Origin: Patella vulgata
Lineage: Eukaryota > Mollusca > Gastropoda > Patellidae
Assembly (NCBI RefSeq): GCF_932274485.2
Contig: NC_065879.2
Location: 64,191,459 to 64,255,458, forward strand
Direction: 5' to 3'
Length of the DNA stretch: 64,000 nt
Shown here: positions 35,001-48,773 of the stretch, piece by piece
Numbering within the stretch: the stretch's first letter is position 1
Layout of the letters: each line of letters begins with the position of its first letter
Notes under the pieces: model-generated
Database searches by the model: none
Seen by the model: only the letters and a program-made list of their open reading frames with translations
What the model was told of the DNA's origin: nothing
Position numbers and translations under genes: made by a program

Positions 35001-38000
35001 GCAACAATCTGGCTTCATCATGCAACTCCTATATATTCATCCTAAGTTTACAATTGTCATTGTGCTTGATAATGATAAGAGGATGCTTGTCGAAACGTCG
35101 TGCTTTTAGAATAACCCAGTGATTGTTTCCCATAAAAACTGTGGTCTGTTAAGATAAATTTATGTTTGACGATCGCAAATTTTGTAAAATGCAATCAACT
35201 CGGTAGGATCTGTGAAAAGAGAACATGTCATTATCCAGTTCGTCCCAACCCGGATACATCCTTGAACATACAGAAATAATGGATACACATTTTCATGGCA
35301 ACAAACATAAATCTAATATCTTACATTTAACTTGCGATATTGGGTCGCCATTTTCAAACCATTCTGGGGGTGAATTAGGCCCCTCCCTGATACTCGGACG
35401 CGTTTTACACGTCATTGGAGCAGTTCTTTTTTCAACTATGGTCAGTGTCGACAAAGCCTTGACCCATATTGGTCGTGCTGAAATGAAATATATAGATAAG
35501 GTATACTGTAAAGAAATCCAATTAGTATTTACATACAAAAGTACAACACATAACAATCATATACGATGCTTCCGGTCTTTAAACTATTCCTCTTCGTGGA
35601 TTCTTTAATTACGTGAAAAGAAATAGGCCTTATCATCCTGTGTAGCGACTTCTTCATTCTAGGTTACAACTTCCATCTGCATGATGTCCAATTATAAATT
35701 CAAAACACGTTGGAAATTTATCGACGAATGTCGTTCAAATAATGTGCTTAACCAGGTGCCCTCGATCCTGAAAGAATTCTAATATCAGACACATTGTAAT
35801 ATCAAGGGTTTTGTAGTTTGAATGTAATTTTGGGTACTGAGAATCAGCAAATAAACTTACATGTAACGTTTAAGAAAGTTGATCTGTCATCACTACCAAC
35901 TTTATTTGTACCACTACATGTATAGGTTCCTTCATCCGTTTCAACTACCTTATTAATTCTTAAAATTCTGTGTGACTCCTCAATAAATTCGTATCTACCT
36001 CTACCATTCGTTGGGATTTCTTGTTGATCTTTATCTTTCCATGTTATTGTTGCCAAGGGACTGGAAAAGAGTAAAGCTTTAAAGGTACATATCTTACTAA
36101 AGGATCTACGACTTGTGGCGCGGTTTGGTGTCCGTTCGGCTCTTATGGGTCCGACGCTTTTGATCGGATACTGGGTCAAACTAGGATGGGGGGTGGGACG
36201 TCTCCATAATGTACATTGAGGTCATCTTCAGATTAATGAATAGGCTGAATATTTAATTTTTAAGGGGGTTGTCATGTCTAAGATTCGAACTAACTTTTCA
36301 AACCATTCCTCGGTGATACTTAAGTACCTGTCTCCTTTTCCCCTAAAAACATAAATCCTCAACAGAAAGAAACATGAATACGTCATGATTCGAAAGGACC
36401 TTTTTTTGTAAACCAATGAAAGCGATGAAAAAATTCCAAGTTCTACTCAACTTGGTGTCAAATTGAAGCTTACATTCGGAGGAACATTTATATGTGATTA
36501 TATGAAATAGATTTCATTTCAGACCTGTTTATATAACGACCTATATTTTTTATTTTTTTTTTGGGGGGGGGGGGATTTTCTGGAATTTTGGCATTATTAT
36601 TGGCACCACGAAAAAACATCCCGTAATTTTATTAAGAACTAGTTTAGCTATTTGCATGCCAAAAATTATTTAATTCGGATCAGACAAGACTGGGAACTTT
36701 TTAGATTTATGACGAAAATTGTTCATTTTTAGGCTGATTTCAAAACTGAATATCTCTCAAACCACAAGAGATTTGTGCCCAAACTATGACTTGAATCACA
36801 ACTTCAGATGTCTATTTAAAGACCATACCAAATGTATGTGGAACAGAGTTTGAAAAATAAATTAAAATCAATTGCGAACTTCGATGTCTTGTGTGTATAA
36901 AGATAATGAATCAAACCCAAATTATTCCCCTTTTATATTAAACGAATTCAACTAATCCAAATTACCCTCACCCCATAAACTGCTATATAAATCTTAATGA
37001 ATAACTGATAAGGTTGGTACTTACTAGCCACTGAATACACACTCAATATCAACATCATATCCGACCAGAGCTTTCTGGATTTCCTTGTAATAGACAACGT
37101 TTGGTTTTCGCTCAGGTATCGCTGTAAGATAAATACACAAATTGAGCTAAGCCTGTTTTACAACACAAGAAGGTTCCGAATTAGTAGTATTCTTATCGAA
37201 TGTCTTAGTGTCGATCACGCCATACCGATTTTCTCCGCTTCCACACTACAACGAATATGTTCGCATATACAGTTCACATAATGACTAATGGAAAATGTTT
37301 TTTCCATCCACCAGTTCAAGGACAATGGGTTTTTTTTTTCATTCTCTCTCATATATTTGCTACGGTTCAAATTATATTTGAAATATGTTTAACGCAGATC
37401 AATCACATTTGTATCTGTATAAATACTGTAAGTCAGCTAGTTATTATGAAATGAAGTGATATCTGAAAAGTGTGTAACCAGATCAATCACATGTGTATGT
37501 GTTAAATTACAGTAAGTCAGCTAGTTAATATAAAATGTGTAACCAGATCAATCACATTTGTATACGTTCAAATGAAATGGGGTTTAACGGCCTACTGATC
37601 AATCACATTTGTATATGTTCAAATGAAATGGGGTTTAACGGCCTACTGTTCTGATTCGAATGGGCTAATAAAGACGGAAATTCCAACTATCAAGGGATCT
37701 CTTACGTGCATACCAATGTGTGCACAGCCCTATACGTTGTTCTTTAAGTCAGCTAGGGCATCAATACATAAACAGTATATAGTGTATATAATGTATATTG
37801 GATTTACTATAACCCAGGAGCAGTGTTTTGTTTATAACATACAAAGACACTATTATCTTTATTATGAAGGCCGTGTGACCCTTTTCTTTTGGAAGTTGTC
37901 ACCTAACATCGTTGCATGCCATATCTACTTACGATTTAGTTCTTTAACGTCTAAAATCTTCCCACTGCCTAAATTGATGGAATTCAGTTCACGAATAAAG

Positions 38001-41000
38001 ATGGCACATTTATACTCTTCTCCGGCTAAATCAACTGCTTTCAATGCGTAGGCGAAATGAAGACTTCCTGAAAAATACATAATAACAAAATTGCATGAAA
38101 TAATCACGTTTCAACAACGTTATTTTCGGATTAATATGGTAAATGAAACATTATAAAGATTATGCAGTAGGTATATTTCGAACGTAACCGCCTTAGTGCA
38201 AAAATAACATATCAATCTTAAAGGGACAATAACACTCTTGCTGGCTTGACAGCTCCAGAAAACAAAAAATAGCCTTATTCTAAGTACTAGATGTTTAAGT
38301 GTCCTACCTGTTGTGTAAATTATCCATTACATCCTATTTTACTTGTCCAGAGGGTTCAAAAATATTTTTAAATCGAAGTTTCATTTGAAAAGGTTTACGT
38401 TAGACATTTCAAACCATTATGTTGAATTTTTCAAAATTTTTAAATAAGGTGTGTTAAGATGAAATTTGTATCATCAATTAATTGAAATATTCTAAAATAG
38501 TACAATTTGTTGACCAGAATAAAGATTGGGACATATTATTCAGTTACAACAAGAGTGGTATTGAGCCTTTAACAAATGTTTCATTTTCAATTAGCGGCAG
38601 TTATGCCGAATTAATAAATTGATATATGAATTCTAAGATAAATTTATTTAGGTAAATTCACAGAAATATTTGTTTGCTCAAAATAGATTTTATACTAATT
38701 CATTTATTTCATAAAATAAAAAGTGTAAGTCGGGAGAACGTTACTTGTATTTCAGTAAGACGAACGTTCGAGTTTCCGATTACGCATGCGTAGGTTATTT
38801 TTGTTTTTTATTAAACATACTAATTACTACTGTAACCATTAGACAAATTAGACAATAATCGTGAAGACCCAATATCCTTTTATTGTTTTAAATCAAGACT
38901 TCCGTGATACAAGGCGCAATGGTCAGATGGTTCATAAATGTTTATCAAAGTATACCATTTTGCTGTGTCGAATCAAATACATCCGATTACAACAAACCTA
39001 CTGGTTTGCACACGAACGATAGAATAATTATTGAGTATTATAATATTTACCTCACCATGATTCTGTGCTGCGCCACTGACAAGGAGGAGCATCCCGAGAA
39101 ATCCACATGAAATTTCTCTGTCCACACCGGGATCTAACACCAACCATCGTGTTACTCACTGAGCCACCGTGACTCCTTATAACGGATTTAAAGTTTGTTT
39201 TAACGATACATTAATTCAAATGAGTTGACTTTATAGTATAGCACACCTACCCTCAGCATCTATAGCTATTCTTTTATCTTGTATAACTTCGCCACCATCT
39301 TCGTCACCTCTATACCATTTAAACTGTCCAGGTGGATTACGAGAAGGTGTGTCATCGCATGTCAGTTTAACCGGTTCACCTTCCTCGACAGATATTCTCG
39401 GAGGCAGATCTTCATTAGTTTCCCAGCTGTTTAAATCTGTAGAGCGAAAAAAAAAGGAAAATCCAATTCTACATATAGTTTTCTCTTTGGAATCAATTCA
39501 ATTTCAAAGACAAAAAAACACCAAATAAATTCTTTTGTTACCTGTGTGACCTGTCTCTAAAGAGTAGTGGTATCAAGTGTTCTAGGACGTGTAAATACTA
39601 TGTACATAACATTGCCTTTCATTTCTGTTGGGTAAACGATAACCTAAAGGACACCAGTCCAGTGTGCTTTCATAATATCAACCTGTTTAGACGATCTCGC
39701 AGATAACAAATTATAGTTAGCATATAGACGAATTTCGTAGCCCAGTTCAGCTACGGATGACCTAGAGTAAATTTTGTGTTAAGAACGTCCGCTCAGCCAA
39801 AAGGCAAATCGGCGTCGCGACACCGAAGAATTTAAATGGAGATCTAACAAACTAAGCATGCATATATAGTATACCCTTCGATAATACTTACAAGCTACCT
39901 CGACTGTTATAATGGCTGAAGCCGCTTTTATAATTTTACCCCCAATTCGATTATAAGCGTAACACTGGAAGTCACCCATTTCTCTCGGAGTTAGCGATTT
40001 GAATCTAATTTCACCGCTATTACTATCCTCTTCTATATGTTCATTATTTAATATTTTGTCCCCATTCCATTTCCACTCATATCTGAAATATAGAATCACT
40101 GGGTTTATTTTTCAAACACATCTAAAATATAGAATAACTGGGGGTTTTTTTCAATCGCACCTGAAATATAGAATCACTGGGTTTATTTTCTAATCGGATA
40201 AGAAATATAGAATTACTGGCTTTATTTTCCATGCATATCTGAAAATTAGAATGACTGAGTTTGACATACGATTTGGATGACATTAATTTTAAACCAATAT
40301 TGAATTAAAAACATTATAACTTACTCAGCCGGAGGGTTAGCGTCTGCTTTACATGCCATTATGACTTCAGCCCCCGCTTGTTCATATTTAGTCTGCGATA
40401 CAATTGGCTCTTTAATAATTGGGGGAAAATCTCCTGTAATGTTTCAAAATATTACATTAAAATATTGAGGATTCTCATAAAGCACATAACTTTATATATC
40501 AGATAGCATCTCATTATAGATGTTAAATATAGTATACGCATTATTAATAATAATATTTCCATTTATAAAGCCCTATATCCACAAAACGTGCTCATGGCGC
40601 ATAATACACAAGTCTCTGGTAATATAATTTAACCAGTTAGTTTTCAAGTCAGATTTGAATTTATTAAGTGTAGGACTTCTGTGAAGGTCTGATGGTAGTT
40701 TATTCCACTTTTTAGATGCAGATTCTTGAAAAGAGCGACCACCGAATGACTTTAACTTCCACTGAAGAACACAGAGTTTTTTTCTGATGAGTGACCGTAA
40801 CTGTCTAGATGGGATGTAAAATTTTAAGAGATTGCACAGGCACTTCGGAGCACTACCATTCGGACACTGATAGGCAAAAGACAATATCTTGAAATCGACC
40901 CTGGCTTGAACAGGCAACCAACGTAGATTTTTCAGTACAGGAGTGATATGAGAGCGTAGATTTGACCAAGTCACAATGCGAGCAGCTGTATTTTGGATGC

Positions 41001-43036
41001 GTTGAAGACGTTTCATTTGATACTTTGGTATGCCGACAAGTAGACTATTGCAATGGTCAAATCTAGAAAAAATGAGACATCTTACTAGAGCTGCGGCTCG
41101 TCTTCAGTGATGAGATTTCGAATGGAACCGATACTTTTGAGGTGAAAATAACACTTTTTGCACAGATCATTAATATAGTTAGTCTTATATAACATATCAA
41201 TAAAAATAATATTAATATGCTGATTCAAAAGAAAATAGATGGTAAGCTGTTTTTAGATTGATAATTAAACATAACTACTCTATAAATGTTAAATCTGTAA
41301 AACACATTATACAATTGTACAGACGTAAACAGGTTAAAAGCACTTATTACATAGTGTGTATATATATTCTATCAGTAAACGGCGTTGAAAAACAATTAGA
41401 CGTTAATATAGACAGGAATGCGATGTGTATATGTGACCCGATGTGTATTAAACCATAAAACATCCGGTCTGTTTGACGTCACAACAGTTCAGAAGCGCAA
41501 TGTTTAATCTAGAGCGTTTTAGTTAGTTAAGGTCACGTTTGAAGACACATCTATTTTACGAGAATGAACAAAATAAAGACTCCACATAAAGTACATAACG
41601 AACTTTATCCGAAATATTGTTTGCGTTATATTGATTGTTTTGTGTATGTTAATTAAAGATACATTATGGGAGATTTTGAGTTAGCCATTCTTGCTATAAC
41701 AGTTCAAAAATAGATGATGAAAGAAGAATATATTGAAAATTTCAGTCAAATTACTTTATTCTGAACATAGTTATCACCAGTGTAATTTTTGACTAGAAAT
41801 GGGATTGAATTCCATCTTCACCTATTCTCGTTTGATTGGCAGGCGTTAACTCCACCTACATAATCTCTGCTGTCTTTTGTCTGCTGTCATCATATCCGAA
41901 TTTGTGTTTTACCTTTTTTGGATTTTTATAACAATTGGACAAAATGAGTGAGAGGGTAAATTTTCATTCTTTTTTGTATTTTGGGCATGCATTAAATCAA
42001 TTGAATATAGGACATAATATTATAATACAATTATGATAAATCTATAGGTAGGCCTATATACAGTGGCGTCGTGCCTATTGGGGAAATAAAAATATTTTTA
42101 TTGATATTATTAAGACAGAAGACCTATCAGTCTGTATTAGTCCTCACACGGTCTCCAGGAATTGTATAATTTGTCATTATCTGTGTTTAGTTTATTGCAC
42201 TTTAAATAGTTTAGATCTCATTTGTTAAGGCATCGCCCAACAGCGGCCTCGCTTCATACACTCTATCATTTAGACTCGATCCGGGAGTATGACGCCAACG
42301 TAACGGTTAATCTCCGCTCACGACGCCATTTAAAATTAAATCAGTCAACGAAATCCCGTTTAAATCCGAGCTGAATCCAAGCCATCCGTGGGTCTACAGA
42401 GTTGATTTTGTGCTTGTTGAGTAAATAAAGATCTAATTAATAATTTCTATGATATCTGAAGCCTAAATAAAGACTTGCAATAATCAGATTTAGCTCTTGC
42501 ATAATGTATGTTTAATTGATTGATAATAAAACATACAAAATGTGTAAGACCAAACAGCTCTTTGTTCTGTCTTCTTCATTCTATAAATCAGACATTTGAT
42601 TTGATTTGAAAAATTGACAAGAAGAACACTTTGTCTATTAATAGGATTGTAGGATTGTAATTATTACATGTAATTTGTTTTGTGGACAAATAATATGTCT
42701 TCATTGACAATTTTACGTCTAGGCCTATATTTAAAGCTGGTGTTGAGGCTGTTCACATTTTTTTAGTTTTATCACACTCGCTTTTCATTGAATACAGCGT
42801 CACCGGTGCATGGCAGATATCCTTTTATAAACAAGAGGTTATGGTTCGAAATGAAATGAAATCAAATAGGGTTGGAATATCCATTTTGGGAATGTTAGTC
42901 CACATGATAGCGTTACTCCATTTTTCCGAATTTATATTCTGACTATTGGTTAGCATAGATGAAATATAAACTTACTGTCAATGCCATTAGTACCAGCTAT
43001 TAAACAGGTAATACTAATTAACAGGTACATTTCCAT
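32063..43036 (-). CDS. L1/neuroglian-like Ig cell adhesion molecule without fibronectin III domains
   Basis: Fourteen exons join in frame: 43036-42976, 40433-40325, 40082-39892, 39436-39251, 38067-37933, 37121-37025, 36060-35861, 35477-35325, 34777-34631, 34064-33768, 33030-32890, 32658-32614, 32455-32377, 32150-32063 (642 residues, most introns phase 1). Residues 1-19 are a signal peptide. Ig1 (21-120) and Ig2 (121-228, with EGSLHFAYALKAVD like the L1 Ig2) are each split by one intron, as are Ig3 (228-327) and Ig4 (328-427, SRPIWVKAL start). A fifth Ig-like domain (427-525) is one exon without the canonical cysteines. A membrane helix (541-562) ends in CCCC. The tail has GYSARLYPYKELFGV, then an acidic stretch. 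L1 proteins bind neighbouring cells through Ig domains and anchor to spectrin through ankyrin. Here the ankyrin motif lies beyond an in-frame TAG. Alternative view: a relative of hemolin or molluscan defence molecule. Confidence 0.9.
32152..32235. repeat. AAT microsatellite interrupted by a SINE-A tail piece
   Basis: AAT repeats at about 32151-32174 and 32214-32232 flank a minus-orientation SINE-A tail (ATGAAATGGGGTTTAACGTC). It abuts the acceptor of the last exon of the L1-like gene. Confidence 0.75.
33130..33650. repeat. Minisatellite in an L1-like gene intron
   Basis: Three successive unit types are seen: TATTGACTAATAATCATCAC (about 33140-33225), AATACAAAACATTGTCATTG (about 33226-33350), and TTTGATTATTAGATAATAATTATTA-like 28-base units (about 33470-33645), in which ATTATT and ATCATT forms alternate. 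All lie in the intron before the membrane exon. Confidence 0.8.
35060..35160 (+). repeat. Repeat carrying a TTGATAA-stem-AAAC motif
   Basis: GCTTGATAATGATAAG, loop, CTTGTCGAAACGTCGTGC forms a 6-7 bp stem between conserved flanks. The same block occurs inverted and direct at 52394-52740. It lies in the intron between L1-like exons 8 and 9. Confidence 0.6.
36545..36575. repeat. T-tract/G-tract junction
   Basis: A run of T is followed at once by a run of G, as also near 9568-9595, 12627-12661 and 18000-18043. Possibly the mark of a repeat tail; nothing else defines it. Confidence 0.5.
37390..37625. repeat. Short tandem duplications in an L1-like intron
   Basis: Units containing CAGATCAATCACATTTGTAT recur at 37396, 37480, 37543 and 37596. 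The last two include a SINE-A tail piece, so part of the SINE end was duplicated with its flank. Confidence 0.65.
37620..37725 (-). mobile_element. SINE-A fragment in an L1-like intron
   Basis: AAATGAAATGGGGTTTAACG, then GGGCTAATAAAGACGG and AATTCCAACTATCAAGGGAT are the complement of the tail and body, with the middle removed. Confidence 0.75.
39063..39176 (-). mobile_element. SINE-A head fragment in an L1-like intron
   Basis: On the minus strand it begins GGAGTCACGGTGGCTCAGTG and includes the early body (GTGGACAGAG and CACTGACAAGG in complement). The tail is missing. Confidence 0.65.
40573..41060 (-). pseudogene. LINE reverse transcriptase C-terminal fragment
   Basis: The minus strand reads DHCNSLLVGIPKYQMKRLQR, QNTAARIVTWSNLRSHITPV, LRWLPVQARVDFKIL and KKWNKLPSDLHRSPTLNKFK. 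This is the familiar C-terminal part of jockey/CR1-type LINE polyproteins, after the RT catalytic core. It is 5'-truncated, as is usual for LINE insertions, and lies in intron 1 of the L1-like gene on the same strand. The open frame is intact for about 147 codons, so it is not very old. Confidence 0.88.
41655..42515 (+). repeat. Unclassified interspersed repeat family, copy 2
   Basis: Matches 18772-19315 in order and orientation but is interrupted near 41880-42230 by extra sequence. It sits in intron 1 of the L1-like gene. Confidence 0.65.
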
Positions 43037-43057
43037 CACTCCTGGTGCATGGGACTG

Positions 43058-43064
43058 TTTTATA
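43058..43064 (-). promoter_or_regulatory. TATA-like word upstream of the L1-like first exon
   Basis: TATAAAA reads on the minus strand at 43064-43058, only about 21 bases above the first ATG (43036). A TATA-driven start would fall at or past that ATG, so either the second in-frame ATG (43030) is used, or the true promoter lies further up with a spliced leader. Confidence 0.25.
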
Positions 43065-46000
43065 CTTCTAGTCTAAATTTAAAACATAACTGATTACATA
43101 CAGACATCATAAAATATCAATAATATACAGTGATTAAAAATATATTGTGGAAATATTATTTTTCATAGGGAATTAACTCGCGATCCTTCCGTCCCTCAAT
43201 TATTGATATTAGTCAAAATCTGGCAGGATATCAAAATTCATCATTCTAAACTATAAAATTAAAAAATGTAATCATGTAAAAGGGAGAGATATGATTCGTA
43301 GAAACAGGAGAGAAAGGAGACATCAAAAAACAACCAAAACTACTAAATAATTAGTGGATCGGCTCACGTTATATCGGAATAATTCGTACGTAACTAACGT
43401 ACGAAAATTAATTGGTGGCTAGCTTTTTTTTTCGCACGTATACAGTGAATGGCCATTTTGCTCAGTAATTCCAGCCAGAATTTGGCTATTTTCTAAATTT
43501 GCGTTAAAGTTTAAAATATTTGTTTTAGAACTGAAATAAGTTAACTATTAGTCAATCCCAACGCTAAAAACATCAACAGAATTGATTGTGTATATCTGAA
43601 ATAGACACGACCGACGCACAAAATAGTGTCAAGATGGCACCCTCTATGAACCTATGAACGACGTCAATTCTATGAGTTGTGGATGTTATTTTTGTGAAAA
43701 ATCATTGGAAGAAGAGAGAACATGTTGGAACTGGACGAATTATATAGTCTTTATGGGTGCAACGGAAACAATGCTGAAGATAAACCTATTGTTTACAATG
43801 TAACGTGTTGCGGACCTCATGACCCATTGACGTCAATGTCATGACCTATGATGTGTAGATCACGTGATATGGATATCATGGCTATTGACTATGTCTGAGA
43901 TACTTCTCCGCAGGTGGCGTGTCTCAGATGTTCAGAATGGGAATAATTATGTCATTTAGTAAATTTCTGAGAAATCTCAATTTCATGTCCATTACACTGC
44001 TCGGTGTGTATAGTTTAAGGCATGGGAATGGGTGGTCATATGCACTCCGACATTATTCCATATTTCTTAAGCGCTAGTATAAGTCTTCATCCTCGGGGAT
44101 GACAAGTAAAGAGTATCACGCAAAACAGCCTACGAAGATGAGTTTGCGAAAAATCCCTCGTACCGGCAATATCACTCCGCTCGGATTGGAAACGTAACCA
44201 TAGCAATGATATCTTATGTTAGTTGCAAAATGCCCCTAATATATATTTTTTTTAAATTAATTCCATTCGTCTTACTTCGTGTTTTATTGTATTAATATCA
44301 CGGTGAAAGGGTATTATGTACATGCTATGTAAAGAACACTGAAGGATTGAAGAAATTTGATGAATATTCAGTTTAACAGATTAGTCATTTCTAACTAACT
44401 TTTCCCATGGAAAAACAGGAGCGGATCCAGCTACATAAATCTTTTTGTAAATCAACACTTTTTTATGAGAAAAGTTTCTCGGTCGTGTGCTTTATCCTTT
44501 ATCGTCAGAAGTGGGACAGGATGGGCACTCAAAGCACGAGATAATGATATAGACATTATGTGATATCACAATTAATGCTTTGCATCCATGGATTTGAATC
44601 ACAATGTCATTGCGGGAGGAAGGAGGGGGAAATACATTGTCTCAGGAACCTGCCAAACCCCCTCCTGCAAATATTCCTGCATCCACACCCGAAAAACCCA
44701 AATGTGATATCACAATTAATGCTTTGCATCCATGAAATTGAATCACAATGTCATTGCGGGAGGAGGGGGGATACATTGTCTCAGGAACCTGGCAAACACC
44801 CTCCTGCAAAAATTCCTGCATCCGCACCTGAAAAACCCAGCAGTAAAAAACAAATTATGTCCGCCTTTTCTTTTGTTGGATTAAAAGTATTTGGTGGCGT
44901 CATTTCCGTTATAAATACATTCATTATGATACTCAAATCCCCAAATATAGTAATTTTATTTTAGATGGTTACGTCAAACAGTGTGAAGCCAATCGCTGCA
45001 CTCCACAACATCCATCTAGCACGCTGAATGTCGCTGATTGACATCCATGTTTTCCTGCCCTAATAGAATAATACGTTTACATATGCATTACTATCATGAC
45101 TCGCACTGTGATATAACATTACGGACATATTCCCCTTTTCTTTTTGCTTGAGTTGGTCCCTATTGTTAGTTAATGTTTCATATTACTCGGAAATGGGACA
45201 ACACAGCGCATTAGACACTTATGGCTAGCCCCTGGATCCATTCATTTGATTTGTATGCGCGTTTGTTGCTTGCGACGTCTGTATATTGTGTTCTGTCCGC
45301 AGTTTTTTTGTGTAAGTGTTTATGTGTGATGAGCACTCCCCTGCACTTATTATTAAATTTATTTTTCATATGTAATCATTTGTCCATTCTCACGAGGTAA
45401 TAACCTTAATGTCCCACCATTTTTGTATAATTTTATCATTTAATTTGATTGATATCCTGGTGGAAAATAATATTGCCGATGGGACTAAATATAACGTGTT
45501 GTTTAGAATTGCACACCTGTAGATTAAGCCAATTTTAAAACAAACGAAATGATTGTGTTCACAAAAGCTAGTAAAGAGACTTAGTTCTGAAATAACACCA
45601 GCTCCGTATGCTGCAGAGCAGGGCGCCGGGTTAATCGTGGTGAGAGCCTTGATGCCTTGAGCATGTGGAGACCCCAACCTAACACAAGTTACCAGAACTT
45701 AGGCAGTATTCCACCTCCTAGTAGCACAAGTTGTAACCAATTATTGCCGCTATAGAGTATACACCTTTCCCGCTGAATAAACCCAAAAAAAAGAAACACT
45801 GAATTCTGGGATGTCTACCACAGACGGATTCCTCAGTTCGACTGCGATTTTTTGTGGTGGTGGGATTAAACAAAATAGGACTTGTAATAACATAATAGGA
45901 CTTGTAATAACATATAGGACTTGTAATAACATAATAATATTCTGTACTAAACTGTCGTTCTCTTATTTTTGTTTTGTCTTTAAGGTAGGGCAGATCAAAC

Positions 46001-48770
46001 CTAATGAATAGTTTATTTGGCCTACCTACATTCTTTCCAACAACTTCTTCTCAGTAGTGCACCTATACAACCAGTGGCGGATCGACAGGGTGGGGGATTG
46101 AAGACTTATTCTATGTTTTTTACTGTCGGGTTTTCATTCAAATTATCTTAGCTCCGATTACACCGTCGTGTAAAGAGGTGTATGATTTCATTGCATCTCA
46201 ATAATGATGTTTATTTCATAAAACGTGGTCTTGAACTTGAAGAATATGCAATGAAACGAAACAATTTTCGTGATATCTATAAATTAATGTTCGACAGCGT
46301 GCTTTTAATTCTTTAAACGATTGAAGAATTAATTAAAAATACGCAACATTTAGTAAAAGTTTCACGCTAAAAGTGTGTGTCATTATTTTTCTGCAATTTT
46401 TGTACAACCTTAATTGAAACAGAACAATAAAATAGAAGTATGTCGTATAGATATATATGCATACATTATCTTTTAACTGTTGAAATAAAAAAATTCTTGA
46501 TATTAGTTTCAAGACAATAAAACTTTAGTTATGATTTATACAGATATTTTGCCCTTTGTTAATACCTTCGCCCCCTCTAACTCGTAAAGCTGACTCCGCA
46601 ACCCAGTACATGCCAGTTAAGGTGTAACGCCCTATTATCTATCAACAGACAAGTACTTTTACATATATACTGTATTTGAAGAAGAGTCAAACTCGTGAAC
46701 ACTAACTTGAAACCCGCGTACTATTACCTATTGAAGTCTCTTTTAAAGTAAACATTCTAAATGAACAAAACACCCACTCATCACTGTATTTAAATAACAT
46801 GTTAAATTTTTGATAATGCTAAAAATAGAAAATCTCACTGATACATTTCAAAACTTCTGATACGTGTCTCGTTTTATATAACATTCATGTAGATCAAGTA
46901 GAATTACGGGTCCGTGGGCGAATATTTCAATCAATTAAAAGAAACGTGATATACTATTATATTTTTAATATTTCACTGAGAAATGGATGAATGAAATGGG
47001 GTTTAAAATCTCTTCAACGTGTAATTGTATACGTGATTTTCCGGAGAGCAATGTCCGTCTACTTTTCTTCGAATGTCAACTACCAGGGGTTGCGGTGCCA
47101 AGTAATTGGGTATCTTTACAACACAGGAAATACACAACCAAATAGTAAACAGAGGCCAATAAAGAGTATTTGAGTTTGTAGAATAACGGATCCGCATTAA
47201 TTTCCATTGTTCGTTGGTGTACGACATTTTAAGTTTCGAAGATGAGACGCATAAACGGACTTGTTATAAATATATCGGTTTAGATGGTTTTTTAACTTAT
47301 TGTATATTGTTTATTATATGTAGATAGAGTTGAAATAGTCTACCTCGTGTTAGTCACGTTCCAAATGGCATGCAGGCAACCAGAAGATAACCATTGGTTT
47401 TAATATATATCATAAGCCCAATGTATTCTGTATGAAGATATCGGGTGGTCTAAAAGAAATACGAGTGCACGATTTAAAGTGCAGGAATAATTCATCGTTT
47501 CACATGTGCTATAGTATGGACGTTAACATAATATAATGTTAATACTATTTGAGAGATGGACCTACAATTTGGACCGAAGTTGTCAAACATCCATATTGTG
47601 CGGCATGTGAAATATGAAAGATAATTCTTTTTGAATTATTCCACTGTAAAGAGTGTACTCGTTTTTTTTCTGGACCACCCGATGTGGGTGTATATTATTA
47701 TGATTTTCACTGTACTGTATATTGGGCCTGTGATATTCTATAGTGCTATAGTCCAGCTTAAAAAGATTTATGAATACATAACCAGAGACAGTTGAAATCT
47801 TGAATACGTAACCACTGATAGGAAAACTAAAAGTACCAGGAAACAAATAACGTTACATCTTTCAAAATAAGTCAAAAGAAAACGATTTTACAATTTACAC
47901 ATTGTAATGAAGCTCAGTTGGAATTAGGCGATGATACATGGATGAGTGTTGTTTTCATATACATCTAAATTTGTTGACGATTAACGTTTATAAGGGTTTC
48001 CATCGTAGTAAATATTAATCAGTAGTCTTAGTGTGTATAAACAAGCGGTTACCATGCATCATACGCCTACATGCTTCACATCGAATATGAAAAAAAATCG
48101 GTTAAAACTGTAGCCTCTATCACGTTCACAAAGTCCTGGAAAAAGAGGGATAACTCCCGGACGGTAGGTCACGGAACTGTGAATTTCGATAGAGTTCGTC
48201 CGCTCACGACCCCAGTGTTTCACACCAAATTTGAAATAAATCTGTAACTGAAGGTTGTGTAACGGTGAATATCAATGGTTTTCTTCCTCGCATGAACCCA
48301 TCAATGCTTCAGACCATAACTTGAAAAAAAGATATGTTAAAAACTGGGGCTGTATGATAATCACCATCTTCAAAGAGCAAGTAAATAGCGTGACTTACAT
48401 TCAATAATTAGCGCACAAATTAATCAAGTGTACACGATAAAATATTTTGAAAATGTTCCTAAATAAACATAAAGTCGATATGAAAATTAACTTCGTCTTC
48501 CATGGGTATCCTCCCAAAACTTAGACACCCTTATCTTAGACATCTTAAAACAGATATACAAGGTAAATCATTTATTGATATGGCTGATAAATATCAATAT
48601 ATTTGTATTTTTCACGACAGTCACAATATGATATATACTTGGACTATTAACTATTCACACTTTATATATACTTGTACATTCTTTCTCACTTATCATCAAA
48701 CAATCACATTTATAATATTATAGCAAACATAGTAGAGTGGGGTATTGTGGCCCTGGGATAGCTGGCCCTG
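43065..48770. other. Intergenic, no gene recognised
   Basis: About 5.7 kb of AT-rich sequence without a supported gene. It holds the duplication at 44562-44841 and short SINE-A tail pieces (near 46990). Open frames of 60-95 codons show no recognisable domains. Confidence 0.5.
44562..44841. repeat. Tandem duplication, two units of about 140 bases
   Basis: GTGATATCACAATTAATGCT, CAATGTCATTGCGGGAGGA and ACATTGTCTCAGGAACCTG recur in order at 44562 and 44704. The two units differ by a few substitutions and short indels. Confidence 0.85.
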
Positions 48771-48773
48771 CAG

